Shown: positions 18,487 to 29,888, numbered from the stretch's first letter. The stretch is DNA of 64,000 nt from Chryseobacterium gleum (GCA_945872795.1 CAMCAZ010000002.1:1-64000); one strand, 5' to 3'. Made by a program: numbers and translations. Notes: generated from the letters alone by a model not told the origin.

Positions 18487-18978
18487 TCACCAATTCCCCA
18501 ATGTCCGGTCGAAGATATCCTGTGCCAGCTGTTCACTGATCTGTTCCACCAGATTGTCTTCCACGCTCACCAGGTCCTGCGAGCTTTCGTAATCCGCGAA
18601 GCGGGAAAAGGTCGACTCGCTGTTCTTCTTGGGTTCCAAGGTGTTCACGTAGGTCACCTTCACCGTGAGGGTCAGGCGGTTCAGCGCCGCGGTCTCGTTC
18701 GCCTGGATGCTGACGGGCTGCACGTCATAGCCCACAATGGCGCCGCTGTACTGTACGTCACCCTCCTCCCGGGCCAGCTTCAAGGGGGTCTGGGCCAGCA
18801 GCAGGTCGCGCAGGGTCTCGGTGAAGACCTGTGCGCTCTGGGGCGTGGCCAGCGGACTGCGGGCCTCGAAGAGCTCCACACTGACCGTCCGTGCATTGCC
18901 GACATCACCTCCGGTGAACGAGTAGTTCACCCGGCAGCCCGCGGCCAGCACGATCAGGACGGCCAGGATCAGCCTCAT
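18487..18978 (-). CDS. lptE: LptE-like LPS-assembly lipoprotein
   Basis: A 163-residue lipoprotein: MRLILAVLIVLAAGC gives signal and lipobox. The mature part starts with VNYSFTGGDVGNARTVSVELFEARSPL, typical of Bacteroidota LptE, and continues with strands (GDVQYSGAIVGYDVQPVSI, NRLTLTVKVTYVNTLEPKKN). The C-terminal helix is NLVEQISEQLAQDIFDRTL. LptE plugs the LptD barrel that places LPS in the outer leaflet. The start overlaps the stop of the sigma-54 activator by 4 bp. Confidence 0.85.
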   Translation of the reverse strand: MRLILAVLIVLAAGCRVNYSFTGGDVGNARTVSVELFEARSPLATPQSAQVFTETLRDLLLAQTPLKLAREEGDVQYSGAIVGYDVQPVSIQANETAALNRLTLTVKVTYVNTLEPKKNSESTFSRFADYESSQDLVSVEDNLVEQISEQLAQDIFDRTLGNW

Positions 18979-20179
18979 TGGATGTTGTATTCCTTGATCT
19001 TCCGGTACAGCGTGCGTTCGCTGATCCCCAGTTCCTGGGCGGCGTTCTTCCGTCGGTTCCGGTGCTTGGTGAGCGCCTTGCGGATCAGCTCCTTCTCCTT
19101 GGCCTCGATGCTCAAGGTCTCCTCCACCTCGGTGTGGTCCACATCCTCGTCCACATCGCCGGGCATCTGGATGCTCATGGTGCCGGGCGCCGCCGCAGGG
19201 GCGGCCATCATCAGTTCGTCCCGGTAGACCGGTGCCATGGTGCTGGGCATCGGCTGACCGCCGCTCAGGGCCTTCACCTGCTCCTTCAGGGCATTCAGGT
19301 CGCTCTTCATGTCGAAGAGGAACTTGAAGATCAGCTCCCGTTCGTTGATGCTCTCCATAGTGCCGCCACCACCTGTGCCGCCCACGGGGATCAAGGCACT
19401 GGTCTCCTCCGGCAGGTAGCTCCGGAGCGAGAGGGCGTCCACCTCGCGGTGTTGCTCGATGACGCTCATCTGCTCCACGAGGTTGCGCAGTTGGCGCACG
19501 TTTCCGGGCCAGCGGTAGTTGGTGAGCAGGGGCAGGGCATCCTCCCGCAACTGCAAGGGAGGGGCCTTGTACTTGGCTGCCGTTTCCTGCGCGAAGTAGC
19601 GGAACAGCAGGTGGATGTCCTCCTTGCGCTCCCGCAGGGCCGGCACCTGGATGGGGATGGTGTTCAAGCGGTAGTACAGGTCCTCGCGGAAGGTGCTCTT
19701 CTTGATCGCCAGCAACATGTTCACGTTGGTGGCGGCCACTACGCGCACATTGGTCTTCTGGGCCTTGCTGCTGCCCACGCGGATGAACTCACCCGTCTCC
19801 AGCACGCGCAACAGGCGCACCTGCGTGGTGAGGGGCAGTTCGCCCACTTCATCCAGGAAGATGGTGCCGCCATTAGCCACCTCGAAGTAGCCTTTGCGGG
19901 CCTCGTGAGCACCGGTGAATGAGCCCTTCTCATGCCCGAAGAGCTCGCTGTCGATGGTCCCCTCCGGAATGGCACCACAGTTCACAGCGATGTAGGGGCC
20001 GTGCTTCCGTGCACTGAAGGCATGGATGATCTGGGGCATCACCTCCTTGCCGGTGCCGCTCTCGCCCGTGATCAATACGCTGAGGTCCGTGGGAGCCACC
20101 TGCGCGGCGATCTCAATGGCCCGGTCGAGACCCGCAGAGGTGCCGATGATGCCGAAACGCTGTTTGATGGGTTGAACGT

Positions 20180-20183
<4 letters not shown>
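18975..20183 (-). CDS. Sigma-54-interacting transcriptional activator (AAA+, Fis HTH)
   Basis: A 402-residue protein. It has no receiver or PAS domain: the AAA+ module begins almost at once (FGIIGTSAGLDRAIEIAAQVAP). It carries Walker A GESGTGKE, the sigma-54 contact loop as GSFTGA (GAFTGA in most family members), Walker B GGTIFLDEVGEL, and the R-finger region NVRQLRNLVEQMSV. The C-terminal Fis helix-turn-helix is RKNAAQELGISERTLYRKIKEY. It should activate RpoN promoters. In Bacteroidota this gene sits between miaB and lptE, as here. With no sensor domain, regulation must be by level or partner protein. The GSFTGA variant is unusual enough to note. Confidence 0.93.
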
Positions 20184-21637
<1,454 letters not shown>

Positions 21638-21708
21638 CGCGTGCTGTCAAAGGGGGGGCAAAGATACCCCCTGAACAGCATTTCTGCCAACATGGCAGTA
21701 GGTGCGCA

Positions 21709-22263
21709 CTATCGACCAGGCAGGTACTCTAGGCTGACCGAATTGATGCAGAACCGCAGTCCCGTCGGCTTCGGCCCATCATCGAACACGTGGCCGAGGT
21801 GGGCATCGCAGCGGCCGCAGGTCACCTCCGTGCGGACCATGCCGTGGGTGCGGTCCTCCGTGTAGACCACGCTGTTCTTGCGCTCGGGCTGGTAGAAGCT
21901 GGGCCAGCCGCAACTGCTGCTGAACTTGGCGTCGGCCTTGAACAGCACGTTCCCGCAGGCGGCACAGGCATAGGTGCCGATCCCCTCGAAGTCCCAGTAC
22001 TTGCCCGTGAAGGCGCGCTCGGTGCCCTTCTCGAAGGCGATATAATAGAGGTCCTCCGGCAGCAGCTTCTTCCATTCGCTCTTCGGCAGCTCCAAGCGGC
22101 TGGTGTCGGTGTGCGAATAGTGGGGGTTGTTGCTGTGGTCGTACTGGCTCATCTGGTCCATGGGGGAAACTTTCTTCTGCTGTGACTGTCCGTTGCTCTG
22201 CCCACAACCGGCAAGCATCAATGCCGCACTGAGCAGGAAGGGAAGGGTGGAGGTGCTGGTCAT
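21709..22263 (-). CDS. msrB: Peptide-methionine (R)-S-oxide reductase MsrB, lipoprotein form
   Basis: About 184 residues from MTSTSTLPFLLSAALMLAGC, a signal with lipobox, so the enzyme is exported and lipid-anchored. The track start (22293) adds 10 residues and would lie upstream of the likely transcription start, given GACCTTTG at 22296-22303. Zinc cysteines are CAAC and CGRC, the catalytic Cys is in RFCINSVSL, and the SelR core is CGWPSFYQP. It reduces methionine-R-sulfoxide in envelope proteins. No MsrA domain is fused. It is divergent from topA. Confidence 0.93.
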   Translation of the reverse strand: MTSTSTLPFLLSAALMLAGCGQSNGQSQQKKVSPMDQMSQYDHSNNPHYSHTDTSRLELPKSEWKKLLPEDLYYIAFEKGTERAFTGKYWDFEGIGTYACAACGNVLFKADAKFSSSCGWPSFYQPERKNSVVYTEDRTHGMVRTEVTCGRCDAHLGHVFDDGPKPTGLRFCINSVSLEYLPGR

Positions 22264-22383
22264 ACCGGGTGGTCGATCGACGTGCGCGTTCATTACAAAG
22301 GTCCATCAAGAACAGATGGAAGGGCTCCTTCGTTCGCTCCGGGTCCCCGAAGCTCGGGTCCCTCCCTGCTGTTGAAAAAAACT

Positions 22384-22400
22384 TTCCCCCTAAAGGGGAA
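22384..22400. repeat. Small hairpin TTCCCC-CTAAA-GGGGAA
   Basis: A 6-bp stem and 5-nt loop lies in the msrB/topA divergent region. It has no T-run after it on the plus strand; role unknown. Confidence 0.3.
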
Positions 22401-22448
22401 GGGGCCGACCCGATGGAGGCTGTTGCACCGATCCGGTGAACATGCCCT

Positions 22449-22456
22449 TTTATTTG
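22449..22456 (+). promoter_or_regulatory. Candidate -7 box for topA
   Basis: TTTATTTG has one mismatch from TAnnTTTG and lies 20 bp before the topA ATG. A TTG at 22423-22425 is 23 bases upstream, a little wider than ideal. Confidence 0.4.
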
Positions 22457-22476
22457 CGCCCCGAATACCTCAAGCC

Positions 22477-25074
22477 ATGTCCAAGAAGAGCAGTGGAGAT
22501 CTCGTCATCGTGGAGTCACCGGCGAAGGCCAAGACCATCGAGAAGTACCTCGGTGCCGGCTACACGGTGCTCAGCAGCTACGGCCACGTCCGTGATCTTC
22601 CCGAACGCGACCTCAGCGTGGACGTGGAACATGGCTTCGAACCCAACTACATCATCCCCGACGATAAGAAGGACCGCCTGCGCCAACTGCAACGCGAGGC
22701 CGACAAGTCCGCCACCGTATGGCTCGCGACCGACGAAGACCGCGAGGGGGAGGCCATCAGCTGGCACCTCAAGGAAGCCCTGGGCCTCACCGCCGACAAG
22801 GTGAAGCGCATCACCTTCAACGAGATCACCAAGACGGCCGTGATGAAGGCCATCGAGAACCCGCGCGAGATCGATATCCACCTGGTGGACGCCCAACAGG
22901 CCCGCCGCGTGCTGGACCGTTTGGTGGGCTACGAACTGAGCCCCGTGCTCTGGCGCAAGGTGAAGCCCGGATTGAGCGCCGGTCGTGTGCAGAGCGTGGC
23001 CGTGCGCATCATCGTGGAACGCGAACGGGAGATCCTCGACTTCAACAGCAAGAGCGCCTTCCGCGTCACGGCCGTGTTCACCACCTCCAACGGATCACAG
23101 GTGAAGGCCGAACTGCCCACGCGTTTCCCTGCTGAGGCGGAAGCCATGGCCTTCCTGCAGGGCTGCATCGGTGCGAAATACACGGTGAACGCCGTGGAGA
23201 AGAAGCCCGGCAAACGCACGCCCGCCGCGCCCTTCACCACCTCCACCTTGCAGCAGGAGGCCAGCCGGAAGCTCGGTTATGGTGTGGACCGCACCATGCG
23301 GATCGCCCAGGGGCTCTATGAGCAGGGGCACATCACCTACATGCGTACCGATTCGGTGAACCTTAGTGAAGGCGCCATCGCAGCGGCCGCCACGCAGATC
23401 ACCGCGCAATACGGCCCGCGCTACAGCAAGAGCCGCCGCTACACCAGCAAGAGCAAGGGTGCCCAGGAGGCGCACGAGGCCATCCGCCCGGCGGACATGA
23501 TGGTGCGCAATGCCGGTGCCGACCGCGATGCCGAACGGCTGTACGACCTCATCTGGAAGCGCACCCTCGCCAGCCAGATGGCCGATGCCGAACTGGAGAA
23601 GACCGTGGTGGACATCGCCATCAGCACCCGGCCCGGACAGGCCCTCAAAGCATCCGGTGAGGTGATCCTCTTCGACGGCTTCCTCAAGGTGTACATGGAA
23701 GGCAAGGACGATGAGGACAGCGAGGAGCAGGAAGGCCTGCTGCCCGATATGAAACAGGGCGAGGACCTGGGCATGCGCGAGATGACCGCCACGCAGCGCT
23801 TCGATCGACCCTCGCCGCGGTACACGGAGGCCAGCCTGGTGAAGAAACTGGAGGAACTCGGCATCGGCCGTCCGTCCACCTACGCGGCCACGATCAGCAC
23901 CGTGCAGAAAAAGAACTACGTGGTGAAGGAGGACCGGGAAGGCACCAAGCGCAACTACCGCATCCTTTCCCTGGCGAACGACCAGATCGCCGAGAGCACG
24001 GCCACCGAGAACGTGGGTGCCGAGAAGCAGAAGCTGTTCCCCACCGACATCGGCATGGTGGTGAACGATTTCCTGGTGGAGCACTTCCCCACGGTGGTGG
24101 ACCTCAACTTCACCGCCAAGGTGGAGGAGGAGTTCGACGTGATCGCCGAGGGAAAGGAGAACTGGCGGGAGATGATCGCCCGCTTCTACAAGCCTTTCCA
24201 CGCCACCATCGGCACGGTGAGCGAGACCGCTGAACGGGCGACAGGAGCACGTGAACTGGGCATTGACCCCGTGAGCGGCAAGAAGATCTATGCCCGCATC
24301 GGGCGCTTCGGGGCGATGATTCAGATCGGCGAGGCCGACGATGAGGAGAAGCCCCGCTTCGCCAGCCTGCGCAAGGACCAGAGCATCGGTTCCATCACCT
24401 TCCAGGAGGCCATGGACCTCTTCAAACTGCCCCGCACCCTGGGCGAGCACAACGGCGATGTGGTCTCTGTGGGCATCGGTCGCTACGGACCCTACGTCCG
24501 TATGGGCGACACCTACGCGAGCCTCACTCCCGAGGATGATCCCCTGGAGATCGACCTGCGCCGCGCCGTGGAACTGGTGGACCTGAAGAAGATCGCCAAC
24601 GCCACCCGCGACCTGGGCGAATACCAGGGCGAGATGATCGTGCAGGGGCGTGGCCGTTTCGGGCCCTTCGTCAAGCACGGGAAGCTCTATGCCAACGTAC
24701 CCAAGTCCGAAGACCCGGCCACCGTCACCTTCGAACGTGCGGTGGAACTGGTGGAGGCCAAGAAGGCCGGTGCACGCCAGAACGTGCTGAAGGAGTTCGA
24801 GGGCTCGGCCATCCAGGTGATCGACGGGAAGTATGGTCCCTACCTCACCGACGGCAACAAGAACGCCAACCTGCCCAAAGGGTCCACGGCCGACGACCTG
24901 ACCCTGGAGCAGGCGACGGCCCTGATCGCCGCCGCCCCGGAGAAGAAAGGTGGCGCACGCAAAGGCGGTGCCCGCAAGTTCGCCGCCAAGAAAGCCGCAC
25001 CGAAAAAGGCAGCGGCAAAGAAGGCTGCGCCCAAAAAGGCGGGGGCGAAGAAGGCTGCGAAGAAAAAGGCGTGA
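22477..25074 (+). CDS. topA: DNA topoisomerase I (type IA)
   Basis: A 865-residue enzyme. Start 22477 (MSKKSSGDLVIVESPAKAKT) is the usual one; the track ORF adds 65 upstream residues. The TOPRIM domain shows VIVESPAKAKTIEKYLG and the acidic triad DEDREGE. The active-site Tyr is in GHITYMRTDSVNLS (about residue 288). Instead of E. coli-type zinc fingers, the C-terminus has three repeats of the topo I C-terminal type (IGRFGAMIQIGEAD, VGIGRYGPYVRMGD, GRGRFGPFVKHGK, with a further GKYGPYLTDG). A Lys/Ala-rich tail (AAPKKAAAKKAAPKK) ends the protein and probably aids DNA binding. It relaxes negative supercoils. Confidence 0.97.
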   Translation: MSKKSSGDLVIVESPAKAKTIEKYLGAGYTVLSSYGHVRDLPERDLSVDVEHGFEPNYIIPDDKKDRLRQLQREADKSATVWLATDEDREGEAISWHLKEALGLTADKVKRITFNEITKTAVMKAIENPREIDIHLVDAQQARRVLDRLVGYELSPVLWRKVKPGLSAGRVQSVAVRIIVEREREILDFNSKSAFRVTAVFTTSNGSQVKAELPTRFPAEAEAMAFLQGCIGAKYTVNAVEKKPGKRTPAAPFTTSTLQQEASRKLGYGVDRTMRIAQGLYEQGHITYMRTDSVNLSEGAIAAAATQITAQYGPRYSKSRRYTSKSKGAQEAHEAIRPADMMVRNAGADRDAERLYDLIWKRTLASQMADAELEKTVVDIAISTRPGQALKASGEVILFDGFLKVYMEGKDDEDSEEQEGLLPDMKQGEDLGMREMTATQRFDRPSPRYTEASLVKKLEELGIGRPSTYAATISTVQKKNYVVKEDREGTKRNYRILSLANDQIAESTATENVGAEKQKLFPTDIGMVVNDFLVEHFPTVVDLNFTAKVEEEFDVIAEGKENWREMIARFYKPFHATIGTVSETAERATGARELGIDPVSGKKIYARIGRFGAMIQIGEADDEEKPRFASLRKDQSIGSITFQEAMDLFKLPRTLGEHNGDVVSVGIGRYGPYVRMGDTYASLTPEDDPLEIDLRRAVELVDLKKIANATRDLGEYQGEMIVQGRGRFGPFVKHGKLYANVPKSEDPATVTFERAVELVEAKKAGARQNVLKEFEGSAIQVIDGKYGPYLTDGNKNANLPKGSTADDLTLEQATALIAAAPEKKGGARKGGARKFAAKKAAPKKAAAKKAAPKKAGAKKAAKKKA

Positions 25075-25220
25075 TCCGACCGTCCGGCGAGCGTTGCCAA
25101 CACCGCTGTGTGAGCATCGGTGCTACGCGACGTGCCTGCCGTGCTCCTGTGGGGTGGAACTTCGCAGCAGAGCTCCCTCGTCCACGGACCATGTGAGAAG
25201 GGGGAGCAGCTACTCCGTCG

Positions 25221-26393
25221 ATGGATATCAGCATGTACTTCACGCCTTCGGAACGCTTCGGTGGCGGACGTCCGGAATGGTTGCCCAACAGCCTGGGCGA
25301 TCATGTGGTGCTCCACGCCAAAGGCCGTCCCTTCCCCGCACTGGAAGGTATGCAGGTGGCCATCCTGGGTGTGATGGACGATCCCGGTCATGCCCGTCCA
25401 AGGACCTGCGTGGAAGCCCCCGACACGGTGCGCGAGCAGCTGTACCAGCTCTACCTGCCGGCCGGTGGTGTGCAGATCGTCGATCTGGGCGACATCCATC
25501 CCGGTGCATCCGCGGCAGATACCCAGCACGCCGTGGCGGAGACCTTGGCCGAACTGATGCGGATGAACATCGTGCCCATCATGATCGGTGGGGGACAGGG
25601 GCATACCTATTCCCAGTACCTGGCCTATGAAATGCTGGAACGCACAGCCAACCTGGTGTGCATCGATCCCCGCTTCGACCTGGGCGAACCCGGACAGGGG
25701 CTTGCGGAGAGCAGCTACCTCAGCCACATCGTCCTGCGCCAGCCCAACTTCCTGTTCAACTACAGCAACCTCGGCTTCCAGACCTACCTGGTGGACCAGC
25801 CGGGCATCGAGCTGATGGACAAGCTCTACTTCGAGGCCCACCGGCTGGGCGAGCTCCGCGCGAACATGGCCGATGCCGAGCCGGTGATCCGCAACGGCGA
25901 TGCGTTGAGCGTGGACATGAACGCGGTGCGCCGCAGCGATGCTCCGGGCACCACCCGTCCTGGTCCCAATGGCTTTCATGGCGAGGAGATCTGCCAGCTG
26001 ATGCGCTATGCAGGCATCAGCGAGAAGATCACCACGGTGGGCATCTTCGAATTGGACCCGGCCAGGGACCAGGAAGGCACTACGGCACAGCTGGCGGCCC
26101 AGATGATCTGGTGCTTCCTGGACGGATACCGCAGCAGGACCAACGACCTGCCTTGGCTCGACCGCAAACGCTTCACCCGTTTCCGCATACCGGTCCGCGG
26201 GCATGACCAGGAACTGGTCTTCTACAAGAGCTCGATCAGTGATCGTTGGTGGATGGACATCCCCTATCGCGCTGAACAGGAGGCCCGCTTCGAACGCCAT
26301 CACCTGGTGCCCTGCAGTTATTCGGATTACCAGATGGCCTGTCGGGAGGAGGTTCCCGACCGCTGGTGGCGCACTTACCAGAAACTGGCCTGA
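25221..26393 (+). CDS. Formimidoylglutamase/arginase-superfamily protein
   Basis: A 390-residue ureohydrolase-fold protein. Recognisable positions are MIGGGQGHTYS (arginase GGGNH region), CIDPRFDLG (canonical DAHxD region, here without the His) and LSVDMNAVRRSDAPG (SxDxDxxxP region). The replacement of DAHxD by D-P-R-F-D means the usual two-metal site looks incomplete. It may use one metal, a different residue, or not be a hydrolase. Bacteroidota proteins of this type are normally labelled formimidoylglutamase. Its C-terminal ~90 residues (DLPWLDRKRFTRFRIPV ... PDRWWRTYQKLA) are beyond the usual arginase core. No histidine-degradation genes are nearby, so the label should be treated as a family name. 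Confidence 0.7.
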   Translation: MDISMYFTPSERFGGGRPEWLPNSLGDHVVLHAKGRPFPALEGMQVAILGVMDDPGHARPRTCVEAPDTVREQLYQLYLPAGGVQIVDLGDIHPGASAADTQHAVAETLAELMRMNIVPIMIGGGQGHTYSQYLAYEMLERTANLVCIDPRFDLGEPGQGLAESSYLSHIVLRQPNFLFNYSNLGFQTYLVDQPGIELMDKLYFEAHRLGELRANMADAEPVIRNGDALSVDMNAVRRSDAPGTTRPGPNGFHGEEICQLMRYAGISEKITTVGIFELDPARDQEGTTAQLAAQMIWCFLDGYRSRTNDLPWLDRKRFTRFRIPVRGHDQELVFYKSSISDRWWMDIPYRAEQEARFERHHLVPCSYSDYQMACREEVPDRWWRTYQKLA

Positions 26394-26548
26394 GCTCTGG
26401 GGCCCTCCGATCGGAGTGGGATCCCTGCCCAGCCGGTTCCTCAGGAAATTTGGTGGGATCGGATTGTTGCTATATTGGCGCCGTGTTCGGCATGGTCGGG
26501 CGTTCGTGTCCGGTCTGGTCGGCAGTGTGAATCGAACAAACGAAACGT

Positions 26549-27481
26549 ATGAGGGGGATAATCACAGCAGCTGTTTGCGCTCTCCTGGGCGGTGCTTCAT
26601 TCGCCCAACAGGACCCGCAGTTCACACAGTACATGTTCGATCGTATATCGATCAACCCTGGTGTGGCAGGTACGTCCGGTCAATTCTGTGCCACGGCGCT
26701 TCTGCGCCAGCAATGGAGCGGCTTTGATGGCGCGCCCAAGACCGGACTGTTGAACGCGCAGATCAACGTCAAGAAGATCAGCAGCGGGATCGGCATCTCG
26801 TTCTTCATGGATGAACTGGGCCAGCAGAAGACCTCCTTCGGGAAGCTTCACTACAGCTTCCACCGCAAGCTCGGTGCCGGAACCTTGGGCATCGGCGTCT
26901 CCTTCGGGTTCCTTTCGACCTCATTGGGCAACAATTGGATCGCGCGTCAGGCGCCATCCCTGGATGAGGCCATCCCACAGGCAGGTGCAAATGATTTCGG
27001 TCTCGACCTCGGCGGCGGCCTGTACTATGTGGCCCCGACCTTCTGGTTGGGCATCTCCAGCACCCACCTCACCGAGGTGAAGATGGATGCGGTCAGTATC
27101 CAGACCCGGCGTCACTATTTCGTCCAGGCCGGTTACGACTGGGCCATCAACGGCGACAAGAAGTACGTGCTGCAGCCCAGCGCGCTGGTGAAGAACGATG
27201 GCAGTGGTTCGACCCAGTTCGACCTCACCGCCACGTTCCTTTATAATAACACGCTTTGGATGGGCGTTTCGTACCGGACGGAGGATGCCATCGCACCCCT
27301 CATCGGTTACCAGTTGAAACCCAACGAGAAGTCCATGCTCAAGCTCGGTTACAGTTACGATGTGACCACCTCCCGGCTGAAGAACTACAGCAGCGGCAGC
27401 CATGAGGTGATGCTCAACTACTGTGTGCTCCTGGAGAAGAAGCCCGATACGCAGATCTACAGGAACGTACGTTTCCTCTAA
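26549..27481 (+). CDS. PorP/SprF-family type IX secretion membrane protein
   Basis: A 310-residue outer-membrane protein: signal MRGIITAAVCALLGGASFAQ, then the family start QDPQFTQYMFDRISINPGVAGTSG, followed by a barrel of ~12 strands (GLNAQ-type start, IGISFFMDELGQ, LGIGVSFGFLS, FLYNNTLWMGVSYR, LKLGYSYDVTTSRL). PorP/SprF proteins hold T9SS cargo or PorE-type partners at the outer membrane. It lies directly ahead of gldK, the order seen in the T9SS core of Porphyromonas (porP-K-L-M-N). A 116-bp gap separates it from gldK. Confidence 0.9.
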   Translation: MRGIITAAVCALLGGASFAQQDPQFTQYMFDRISINPGVAGTSGQFCATALLRQQWSGFDGAPKTGLLNAQINVKKISSGIGISFFMDELGQQKTSFGKLHYSFHRKLGAGTLGIGVSFGFLSTSLGNNWIARQAPSLDEAIPQAGANDFGLDLGGGLYYVAPTFWLGISSTHLTEVKMDAVSIQTRRHYFVQAGYDWAINGDKKYVLQPSALVKNDGSGSTQFDLTATFLYNNTLWMGVSYRTEDAIAPLIGYQLKPNEKSMLKLGYSYDVTTSRLKNYSSGSHEVMLNYCVLLEKKPDTQIYRNVRFL

Positions 27482-27597
27482 TCGTCCGAAACTCAACAAC
27501 CCCCACTGCCGTACACGACCTTGTCATAGGTGTTGCTTACCCTCACCGAACGACAAGGGTCCCTGCAAGGAGAACGGAACGGCATAAACGGAAGAAC

Positions 27598-28950
27598 ATG
27601 GAACGTCCCATTATATATCTCTGTGCCGTAGGCTTGCTGGCGAGCTGTGGACAGGGTGGTCAGGGGCAGCTCATTGGCGTTCAGGCCAGGCCCGGTTGGT
27701 ATCAGGTGGACCCCTACGGAATGAACTACCTCCCCATGGGTAGCTTCATCATGGGGCCCAGCGACCAGGACGTGCCTTACGCCATGGTGACCAAGAGCAA
27801 GACGGTCTCTGTACAGGCGTTTTACATTGACCAGACCGAGATCACGAATAACGAGTACCGTCAATTCGTGTTCTATGTCCGCGATTCCATCGCCAAACGT
27901 ATCCTGGGCGATGAGGATATCGGAGAACATGTGATCACCGAGGATGAGTTCGGGGAGGAGATCGACCCACCGGTGATCAACTGGCGTGAACGCATCAACT
28001 GGTACGGTGATGAGGAACGCGAGGCCTTGGCCGACATGTTCCTGAGCGAGAGCGAGCGCTTCTATCGCCGCAAGGAGATCGATACCCGCAAGCTTCAGTT
28101 CGAGTACTACTGGATCGACCTCAAGGAGGCCGCCCGCAAGGCGAACGATGCCCGTGATCTGGACCTGAGCTACACCAACGTCAAGGGTCAGAACAATGCC
28201 ATCCGTGGCCACAGCGATCGCAGCAAGTTCATCATCAAGGAGGTGATCAACGTGTACCCGGACACTTTGGTGTGGGTGCATGACTTTACCTACTCGTTCA
28301 ATGAACCGATGACCGAGAACTACTTCTGGCACCCGGCCTACGATGACTATCCGGTGGTCGGTGTGACCTGGGTGCAGGCCAATGCCTTCAACGTGTGGCG
28401 CACGCAGCTCATGAACAGCTGGCTGGAGCAGAACGGCGAGGCCTATGTGAACCGTTTCCGCCTGCCCACCGAGGCGGAGTGGGAGTACGCATCCCGCGGA
28501 GGACTGGACCAGGCTCCCTTCCCCTGGGGCGGCCCCTACGTGCGGAACCGTCAGGGTTGCTTTTTGGGCAACTTCAAACCCCTCCACGGCAACTACGTGG
28601 ATGACGGTGGATTCCACACGGTACCCGTGGACAGCTATACCCCCAACGATTACGGCTTGTACCAGATGGCCGGCAACGTGGCGGAATGGACGAGCACCGC
28701 GTTCGATGAGAGCGTGTACGACTTCGACCATGACCTGAACCCGGAATACAGCTATGACGCCTTGGCGAACGATCCGCCATCGCTCAAGCGCAAGGTGATC
28801 CGCGGTGGATCGTGGAAGGACATCGGCTACTATATGCAGACCGGTACCCGCAGCTACGAATACCAGGACACCACCAAGGCCTACATCGGCTTCCGTTCTG
28901 TAATGACCTACTTGGGTCGTGGCAAGGCGGTGGACGAAGAAGACCTCTAG
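27598..28950 (+). CDS. gldK: Gliding/T9SS lipoprotein GldK (PorK)
   Basis: A 450-residue lipoprotein (MERPIIYLCAVGLLASC). The body is an FGE-sulfatase (SUMF1-like) fold: PMGSFIMGPSDQD, FYIDQTEITNNEYRQFV, YPVVGVTWVQANAFNVWR, FRLPTEAEWEYASRGG, GNVAEWTS, VIRGGSWKD. A family-specific insert lies at about residues 100-220 (DLDLSYTNVKGQNN, FIIKEVINVYPDTL). GldK with GldN forms the outer-membrane-associated ring of the type IX system. The catalytic function of FGE is not expected. It is first in the gldKLMN run. Confidence 0.96.
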   Translation: MERPIIYLCAVGLLASCGQGGQGQLIGVQARPGWYQVDPYGMNYLPMGSFIMGPSDQDVPYAMVTKSKTVSVQAFYIDQTEITNNEYRQFVFYVRDSIAKRILGDEDIGEHVITEDEFGEEIDPPVINWRERINWYGDEEREALADMFLSESERFYRRKEIDTRKLQFEYYWIDLKEAARKANDARDLDLSYTNVKGQNNAIRGHSDRSKFIIKEVINVYPDTLVWVHDFTYSFNEPMTENYFWHPAYDDYPVVGVTWVQANAFNVWRTQLMNSWLEQNGEAYVNRFRLPTEAEWEYASRGGLDQAPFPWGGPYVRNRQGCFLGNFKPLHGNYVDDGGFHTVPVDSYTPNDYGLYQMAGNVAEWTSTAFDESVYDFDHDLNPEYSYDALANDPPSLKRKVIRGGSWKDIGYYMQTGTRSYEYQDTTKAYIGFRSVMTYLGRGKAVDEEDL

Positions 28951-29041
28951 CCCTCAAGGATTCAACGACCGTTACGGAACCAGAACGGTCGCATTCATAG
29001 TTTCAGCTCTTAGACCAACCTCCAAAACGCAAGGAAGAACG

Positions 29042-29833
29042 ATGAAGCCCGGCAGCAAGAAGTGGAAGAACTTCATGGCTAAACTGTACGGTATCGGTGC
29101 AGCGGTCGTGATCATAGGTGCCCTGTTCAAGATCCAGCACTGGCCCTTTGCCAGTCTGTTCCTGATCATCGGCCTCAGTACAGAAGCGGTCATCTTCTTC
29201 TTTTCAGCCTTCGAACCTCCCCATGAGGATCCCGATTGGAGCCTGGTGTACCCGGAGTTGGCCACGGGCGAACGTTCCGAAGGTGACGAATTCCGCAAGG
29301 ACGACAACCGCTCTATCACTGAGCAGTTGGACAACATGCTGGAAAGCGCGAAGATCGAGCCCGAGCTGATCGCCAGCCTCGGTGATGGGATGCGCTCGCT
29401 GAGCGATCAGGCCAAACAGATGGGCCAGATCACCGGTGCCGCAGCAGCCACCAACGAGTATGCTTCCAGCCTGAAGGATGCCTCGCAGAAGGTGACCTCC
29501 CTGAGCGACAGTTACACGAAAGCGAGCGAGAGCCTCGTGGGCCTGACCAACAATGTGGATGCTGGACGCAATGCCGGCGAAAGCCTGCAGAAGATGAGCC
29601 AGAACCTCAGCGCACTGAACGAGATGTATGAGATGCAGCTCCGCGGCAGCCGCGAGAAATTGGAGGCAGCCAACCAGATGTTCGAGGGAATGGGTGAAAT
29701 GCTCACCAACTTGAAGAACTCGGTGGAGGACACCAAGCGCTACAAGGAGAACATCTCTGAACTGAGCGATAACCTGGCCAAGCTCAACACGGTGTACGGC
29801 AATATGCTGAACGCCATGACCGTCAGGGGCTGA
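29042..29833 (+). CDS. gldL: T9SS motor protein GldL (PorL)
   Basis: A 263-residue inner-membrane protein. Start 29042 (MKPGSKKWKNFMAKLYGIG) is the family start; the track start overlaps gldK. Two N-terminal helices (GIGAAVVIIGALFKIQH, FASLFLIIGLSTEAVIFFFSAF) include a membrane Glu at residue 48, matching Glu49 of F. johnsoniae GldL, which is implicated in proton-driven rotation. The rest is a long cytoplasmic helical/coiled-coil region (SLKDASQKVTSLSDSYTKAS, LEAANQMFEGMGEML). GldL pentamers surround a GldM dimer. It lies between gldK and gldM. Confidence 0.96.
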   Translation: MKPGSKKWKNFMAKLYGIGAAVVIIGALFKIQHWPFASLFLIIGLSTEAVIFFFSAFEPPHEDPDWSLVYPELATGERSEGDEFRKDDNRSITEQLDNMLESAKIEPELIASLGDGMRSLSDQAKQMGQITGAAAATNEYASSLKDASQKVTSLSDSYTKASESLVGLTNNVDAGRNAGESLQKMSQNLSALNEMYEMQLRGSREKLEAANQMFEGMGEMLTNLKNSVEDTKRYKENISELSDNLAKLNTVYGNMLNAMTVRG

Positions 29834-29888
29834 TCCTTCGGGACCGACCTTTTGGATTCAAGGAACCAGCTAAACCTGTTGGAAGAAC

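Noticed and set aside
23095-24678. 527-residue minus-strand ORF opposite topA
   Set aside because: Shadow of topA; no domain or signal recognisable.
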